This document shows, in pieces, positions 60,728 to 64,000 of a DNA stretch of 64,000 nucleotides; within the stretch, counting starts at the first letter, position 1, and every line of letters starts with the position of its first letter. The translations under genes were made by a program, and so were the position numbers. The notes under the pieces were generated by a model. It was not told where the DNA came from. It searched no databases and saw nothing but the letters and a program-made list of their open reading frames with translations. Source of the DNA: Saprospiraceae bacterium (GTDB lineage: Bacteria; Bacteroidota; Bacteroidia; Chitinophagales; Saprospiraceae); contig JADKBS010000003.1 in assembly GCA_016714985.1 (NCBI GenBank), positions 310,001 to 374,000 on the forward strand, in the 5' to 3' direction.

Positions 60728-60822
60728 TGGTTGATGAGGGTTGATAAAGGTTGATAAAGTTGATGAGAGACTGCGTTAAACGGGCAATCAACCCTTATCA
60801 ACTTTATCAAACTTATCAACCT
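60728..60822. repeat. Heptad inverted repeat between histidine kinase and response regulator
   Basis: GGTTGAT units, some with an extra base (GGTTGATAAA), on the left (60728-60767) and inverse ATCAACC/TATCAAC units on the right (60785-60822). It runs from the kinase stop codon to 5 bases before the regulator start codon, filling the whole spacer. Confidence 0.88.
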
Positions 60823-62095
60823 ATATAATTATCGTTACGGTCGTTCCTCTTCCGGGTTCGCTTTCCATGTTGATTTTCCAGCCGTGGGCCTCACAAATGT
60901 TCTTGGTATAAAACAAGCCAAGCCCAAAGCCCTTGACATTGTGCACATCGCCCGTAGGCACCCGATAGAATTTCTCGAATACCTTGCCGATATCGTCCTT
61001 CGTGATGCCGATGCCATTGTCAATGACCTGTAATTGGATTTTTCCGCCCGCCACATCCGTCGTTCTCAGGATAATATTTGGTGCATCCTTGCAGTATTTC
61101 GTGGCATTGTCCACGAGGTTGTGTAGGATATTGGTCAAGTGCAGTCGGTCAGCTTTGACGATAGGCGACTTGGCCAACAGTTCACAATGCAACGTGCCAC
61201 CCTGTTTTTCCACCTGCACCCTCATGCCTTCCAGTACGCTCGTTACCAGACCGTGAAGGTCGGTTTCTTCGAGGTTCAACTTGAAATTGTCCCGCTCAAT
61301 TTTGGCCAATTGCAGCACTTTCTCCACTTGGTTGTTCAGCCTCGTGTTCTGTTCTTGGATAATATTGGCGTATTGCGTCAGCCTTGGGCTTGCATTGATT
61401 TCCGGGCTTTTCAGGAACACGTCGGTCGAGATGCGGATGGTCGAGATGGGCGTCTTGAACTCGTGCGTCATATTGTTGATGAAATCCTTTTGCATCTCCG
61501 ACAGGCGCTTTTGCCGTAGGATAATGGCCATTGCATACACAAAGAAAAGGATAGTGATTAATAAGATGCCGGATAAAATCAGCGCCAAGCGCATGTTGCT
61601 CACTATCTGCGAGTTGCGGTGGGGGAAACGCACCCCAAAATAATAGAGGTACGAATCGTGCACGGGAAGCTGTTCCTTAACGGAAGGTGGGGCAATCGGC
61701 CTTTCGTCAATAGGGCTTTGAAAGCTGATGTATTTGCCGTAGGCCATTTTCTTCGAATCGCAGTTGTAGATACCGTACTCGAAGTCTTCTGTCAGCCGAA
61801 CGGACTCCAACTCGCTCCTAAGGAAGTACTCTAGGTTTTTTGGGTCTATGAAATCGTTGATATTGACCACCCAATAGTTGGAGGTCACTTGGCTGATGAT
61901 ATCAAAAGCAGGTGGGGTACTGCCGAGTTTTTCAAAACCTTTTACCACGTTTTGCAGTGCAATGGTCACTTTCTCTTGGTACTCCTTCTCTTCGTTGTCC
62001 CAGGTGGTGACGAGCAGGTAGCCCTGTATGGCCATGATGCCGATGATGGCCAAAGCCCCTAAAATCACCACCCTGTTGATTGCCGTATTCTTCAT
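60821..62095 (-). CDS. Sensor histidine kinase
   Basis: A 424-residue membrane sensor kinase: TM1 VVILGALAIIGIMAIQGYLL, a periplasmic sensor region (about 30-170), TM2 LALILSGILLITILFFVYAM, H-box MTHEFKTPISTIRIS, N-box LVDNATKYCKD, G-box DNGIGITKDDIGKVF and FGLGLFYTKN. Start 62095 (MKNTAINRVV) is preferred over a GTG six codons upstream. It is followed by its response regulator across a heptad hairpin. Signal unknown. Confidence 0.93.
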   Translation of the reverse strand: MKNTAINRVVILGALAIIGIMAIQGYLLVTTWDNEEKEYQEKVTIALQNVVKGFEKLGSTPPAFDIISQVTSNYWVVNINDFIDPKNLEYFLRSELESVRLTEDFEYGIYNCDSKKMAYGKYISFQSPIDERPIAPPSVKEQLPVHDSYLYYFGVRFPHRNSQIVSNMRLALILSGILLITILFFVYAMAIILRQKRLSEMQKDFINNMTHEFKTPISTIRISTDVFLKSPEINASPRLTQYANIIQEQNTRLNNQVEKVLQLAKIERDNFKLNLEETDLHGLVTSVLEGMRVQVEKQGGTLHCELLAKSPIVKADRLHLTNILHNLVDNATKYCKDAPNIILRTTDVAGGKIQLQVIDNGIGITKDDIGKVFEKFYRVPTGDVHNVKGFGLGLFYTKNICEAHGWKINMESEPGRGTTVTIII

Positions 62096-62214
62096 TGAAA
62101 AAGAAAGTTGCACCTTGAAACGCCAGCAAGTACCGATTGTTTTCTCGAAGCGAAATGCTTTCTGCGAGCATACATTCCAAAACTGCGCAGGTGGTGGAGT
62201 ATTGTAACTGACAC

Positions 62215-62238
62215 AGGCGGGGTTCGATAACCCCGCCT
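62215..62238. other. Stem-loop upstream of the histidine kinase gene
   Basis: AGGCGGGGTT (62215-62224) pairs perfectly with AACCCCGCCT (62229-62238) around CGAT. There is no T-run. It may be a regulatory hairpin or transcription-factor site. Confidence 0.5.
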
Positions 62239-62380
62239 CTCGAAGAACTGGTGCTTGAACGACTAATCTTCGCTTTTCCGCCAGTTAGTTGTCCTCACTA
62301 TCACTGCGCAAAATAGGTGCTTAATGATTTATTTTAAAAACGGTTAACATCACTTTAACACGGGTAGGAACCTACGAAAA

Positions 62381-62415
62381 AAGAAAAAGGGAGAAGTGTA
62401 TTAAACCTCTCCCTT
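62381..62415 (-). terminator. Terminator of the ATP synthase operon segment
   Basis: AAGGGAGA pairs with TCTCCCTT around a 13-nt loop; on the minus strand it is followed by a U-rich tract (TTTTTCTTTTTTC). It lies 28 nt downstream of the atpC stop. Confidence 0.8.
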
Positions 62416-62442
62416 AAACAACAGCGAAATAAAAATAAAAAA

Positions 62443-62751
62443 CTATTTCTTCAAGCCCCTGGCAAGCAGCGACACTTCATTGTTCAGCACTTCGATAAAT
62501 CCGCCAGAAATTTGGAAGGTCAAGGTCTTGTCCTTTTCCGTTCCACTCATGATGGTGCTTGATTCTTGGTCGTAGTAGCGGTGCTCGCCACCAGCAGTCA
62601 CAAGGGTTACAGTACCTTTCCCCAACGATGAAACAATGGGGGCGTGGTTCCTCAACACTTGGAACTCGCCAAGTGTGCCCGGCACCTTTACCGACACCAC
62701 GGCTCCGTGGAAAATCTCCTTATCAGGCGTTAAGATGGTGATATTCATCAT
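62443..62751 (-). CDS. atpC: F-type ATP synthase epsilon subunit, short form
   Basis: A 102-residue epsilon subunit with the N-terminal beta-sandwich (ITILTPDKEIFHGAVVSVKV, GEFQVLRNHAPIVSSL) of the central stalk. The helical C-terminal domain that inhibits ATPase activity in longer homologues (about 130 residues) appears to be missing. It is 3 nt downstream of atpD. Confidence 0.92.
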   Translation of the reverse strand: MMNITILTPDKEIFHGAVVSVKVPGTLGEFQVLRNHAPIVSSLGKGTVTLVTAGGEHRYYDQESSTIMSGTEKDKTLTFQISGGFIEVLNNEVSLLARGLKK

Positions 62752-62754
62752 TAA

Positions 62755-63999
62755 TTATTTCGTTTCTGCCAACAATTTCTTGCCAGCCTCGATTACGTCG
62801 TCAATTGAACCCTTCAACATGAAGGCTGCCTCTGGGTACTGGTCCACCTCGCCGTCCATGATCATGGTGAAGCCACGGATGGTTTCTTCGATGGGAACAA
62901 GCACGCCCGGCGTGCCGGTGAACTGCTCGGCCACGTGGAATGGCTGCGAAAGGAAGCGCTGCACACGGCGGGCACGGTGTACCACCAGTTTGTCCTCCTC
63001 CGAAAGCTCGTCCATACCAAGGATGGCGATAATGTCGAGTAGTTCGTTGTAGCGCTGTAGGATGAGCTTCACCTTCTGTGCACAGTTGTAGTGTTCGTTG
63101 CCGATGATGTGCGGGTCGAGGATACGGCTCGTCGAGTCGAGCGGGTCCACCGATGGGTAGATACCGAGCGATGCAATCTTACGGCTCAATACCGTCGTGG
63201 CATCCAAGTGGGCGAAGGTCGTAGCCGGAGCAGGGTCGGTCAAGTCGTCAGCAGGTACGTACACGGCCTGTACCGAGGTGATGGAACCACGCTTGGTCGA
63301 GGTGATACGCTCTTGCATCAGACCCATCTCCGTGGCCAGCGTTGGCTGGTAACCTACTGCCGAGGGCATACGGCCAAGAAGGGCCGACATCTCGGAACCT
63401 GCCTGTGTGAAACGGAAGATATTGTCAATAAAGAAAAGGATATCACGGCCACCAGTCGGGTCGCTGAGGTCGCCGTCACGGTAGTACTCGGCAACGGTAA
63501 GGCCGGAAAGGGCCACACGGGCACGGGCACCGGGCGGTTCGTTCATCTGGCCGAACACGAAGGTCGCCTTGGAGGTCTTGAGCTTTTCCTTGTCCACTTT
63601 GGACAAGTCCCAGCCACCAGCTTCCATCGAGTGCATGAACTCCTCACCGTAGTTGATGATACCGGATTCAAGCATCTCCCGCATGAGGTCATTGCCCTCA
63701 CGGGTACGCTCACCTACGCCAGCGAACACGGAGATGCCGTCGTAAGCTTTTGCGATATTGTTGATAAGCTCCTGAATCAATACGGTCTTGCCCACACCTG
63801 CACCACCGAAGAGGCCGATTTTACCGCCCTTCATGTATGGCTCGATGAGGTCAATCACCTTGATGCCTGTGTAGAGTACCTCCTTCTCCACGGAAAGCTC
63901 CTCGTAAGTAGGCGGCTTGCGGTGGATAGGGTAGGATTTCTCCTTGGAAACCGGGCCGATACCGTCAATGGCCTCGCCCACCACGTTGAACAGGCGGCC
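62755..63999 (-). CDS. atpD: F-type ATP synthase beta subunit, 5' end cut by the window
   Basis: The C-terminal 414 residues of the catalytic beta subunit. Visible: FNVVGEAIDGIGPV, P-loop GGAGVGKTVL, the catalytic GERTREGNDL region (Glu/Arg), DDLTDPAPATTFAHLDATTV and IAILGMDELSEEDKL. The frame is open to the right edge, so the GTG at 63984 is not the start. The gene is read leftward into atpC. The other F1Fo genes lie outside the window. Confidence 0.96.
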   Translation of the reverse strand, partial: GRLFNVVGEAIDGIGPVSKEKSYPIHRKPPTYEELSVEKEVLYTGIKVIDLIEPYMKGGKIGLFGGAGVGKTVLIQELINNIAKAYDGISVFAGVGERTREGNDLMREMLESGIINYGEEFMHSMEAGGWDLSKVDKEKLKTSKATFVFGQMNEPPGARARVALSGLTVAEYYRDGDLSDPTGGRDILFFIDNIFRFTQAGSEMSALLGRMPSAVGYQPTLATEMGLMQERITSTKRGSITSVQAVYVPADDLTDPAPATTFAHLDATTVLSRKIASLGIYPSVDPLDSTSRILDPHIIGNEHYNCAQKVKLILQRYNELLDIIAILGMDELSEEDKLVVHRARRVQRFLSQPFHVAEQFTGTPGVLVPIEETIRGFTMIMDGEVDQYPEAAFMLKGSIDDVIEAGKKLLAETK

Positions 64000-64000
64000 T

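Noticed and set aside
62215..62238. Possible tRNA T-arm-like sequence GGTTCGATAACC
   Set aside because: It is a simple perfect hairpin; no acceptor, D or anticodon arms can be built around it.

Overview
The window is a 64 kb stretch of a Bacteroidota chromosome, probably from the Saprospiria/Chitinophagales side of the phylum; the lineage below phylum is an inference. The evidence is: a type IX secretion C-terminal sorting tail on a vanadium-haloperoxidase-like protein; a DAHP synthase fused to a C-terminal chorismate mutase; a short carbamoyl-phosphate synthase large subunit lacking the allosteric domain; the pheT / coiled-coil / zapA / rny order; and repeated promoter matches of the Bacteroidota form TTG-N17-20-TAnnTTTG. 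No tRNA, rRNA, CRISPR array, transposase or prophage gene was found. Most genes are housekeeping or envelope functions.

Layout. 1-7405: 3' part of htpG, an acyl-CoA dehydrogenase, two OmpH/Skp chaperone paralogues and carB, which has a promoter and an attenuator-like hairpin in its 5' leader. 7750-11482: a secreted leucine-rich-repeat protein, a nearly identical frameshifted second copy, and an M28 metallopeptidase. 11670-15461: an orphan ABC ATPase, then three overlapping genes (a DUF5678-like small protein, a retropepsin-like aspartic protease and a B12-type radical SAM protein). 15521-20440: pheT, a coiled-coil protein, zapA, a candidate 6S RNA and rny. 20686-27982: an M1 aminopeptidase lipoprotein, a transglutaminase-like TPR protein, a sugar nucleotidyltransferase and a TPR protein.

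28144-32776 is the aromatic amino-acid operon pheA - aminotransferase - tyrA - DAHP synthase/chorismate mutase. It is preceded by two tandem leader peptides very rich in Phe, Tyr and Trp, each followed by an intrinsic terminator and a competing antiterminator pairing. This is the best regulatory discovery in the window. 32878-38181: an oligopeptide-binding lipoprotein, an enlarged permease and an LTA-synthase-like sulfatase. 38394-53055: an M16 protease, the haloperoxidase-like protein, a large acyl-CoA dehydrogenase, a 1190-residue propeller/barrel protein, an HtrA protease and a second M1-type peptidase. 53307-59345: comF, then on the minus strand rplM-rpsI-rpsB-tsf-pyrH, then a lipoprotein FKBP isomerase and hemW. 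60040-63999: a two-component system and the atpD-atpC end of an ATP synthase operon, cut by the right edge.

The most unusual genome-scale feature is a set of intergenic arrays built from 7-bp units. Each locus uses its own heptamer, and most carry the heptamer on one side and its reverse complement on the other, so the transcript can fold into a hairpin. Several fill a spacer between co-directional genes almost exactly from stop codon to start codon (HK/RR, binding protein/permease, rpsI/rpsB, pheA/aminotransferase, tyrA/DAHP synthase). One array is embedded in frame inside the radical SAM gene, another encodes the C-terminus of the aminotransferase, and a separate 33-bp palindrome sits in frame inside pheT.
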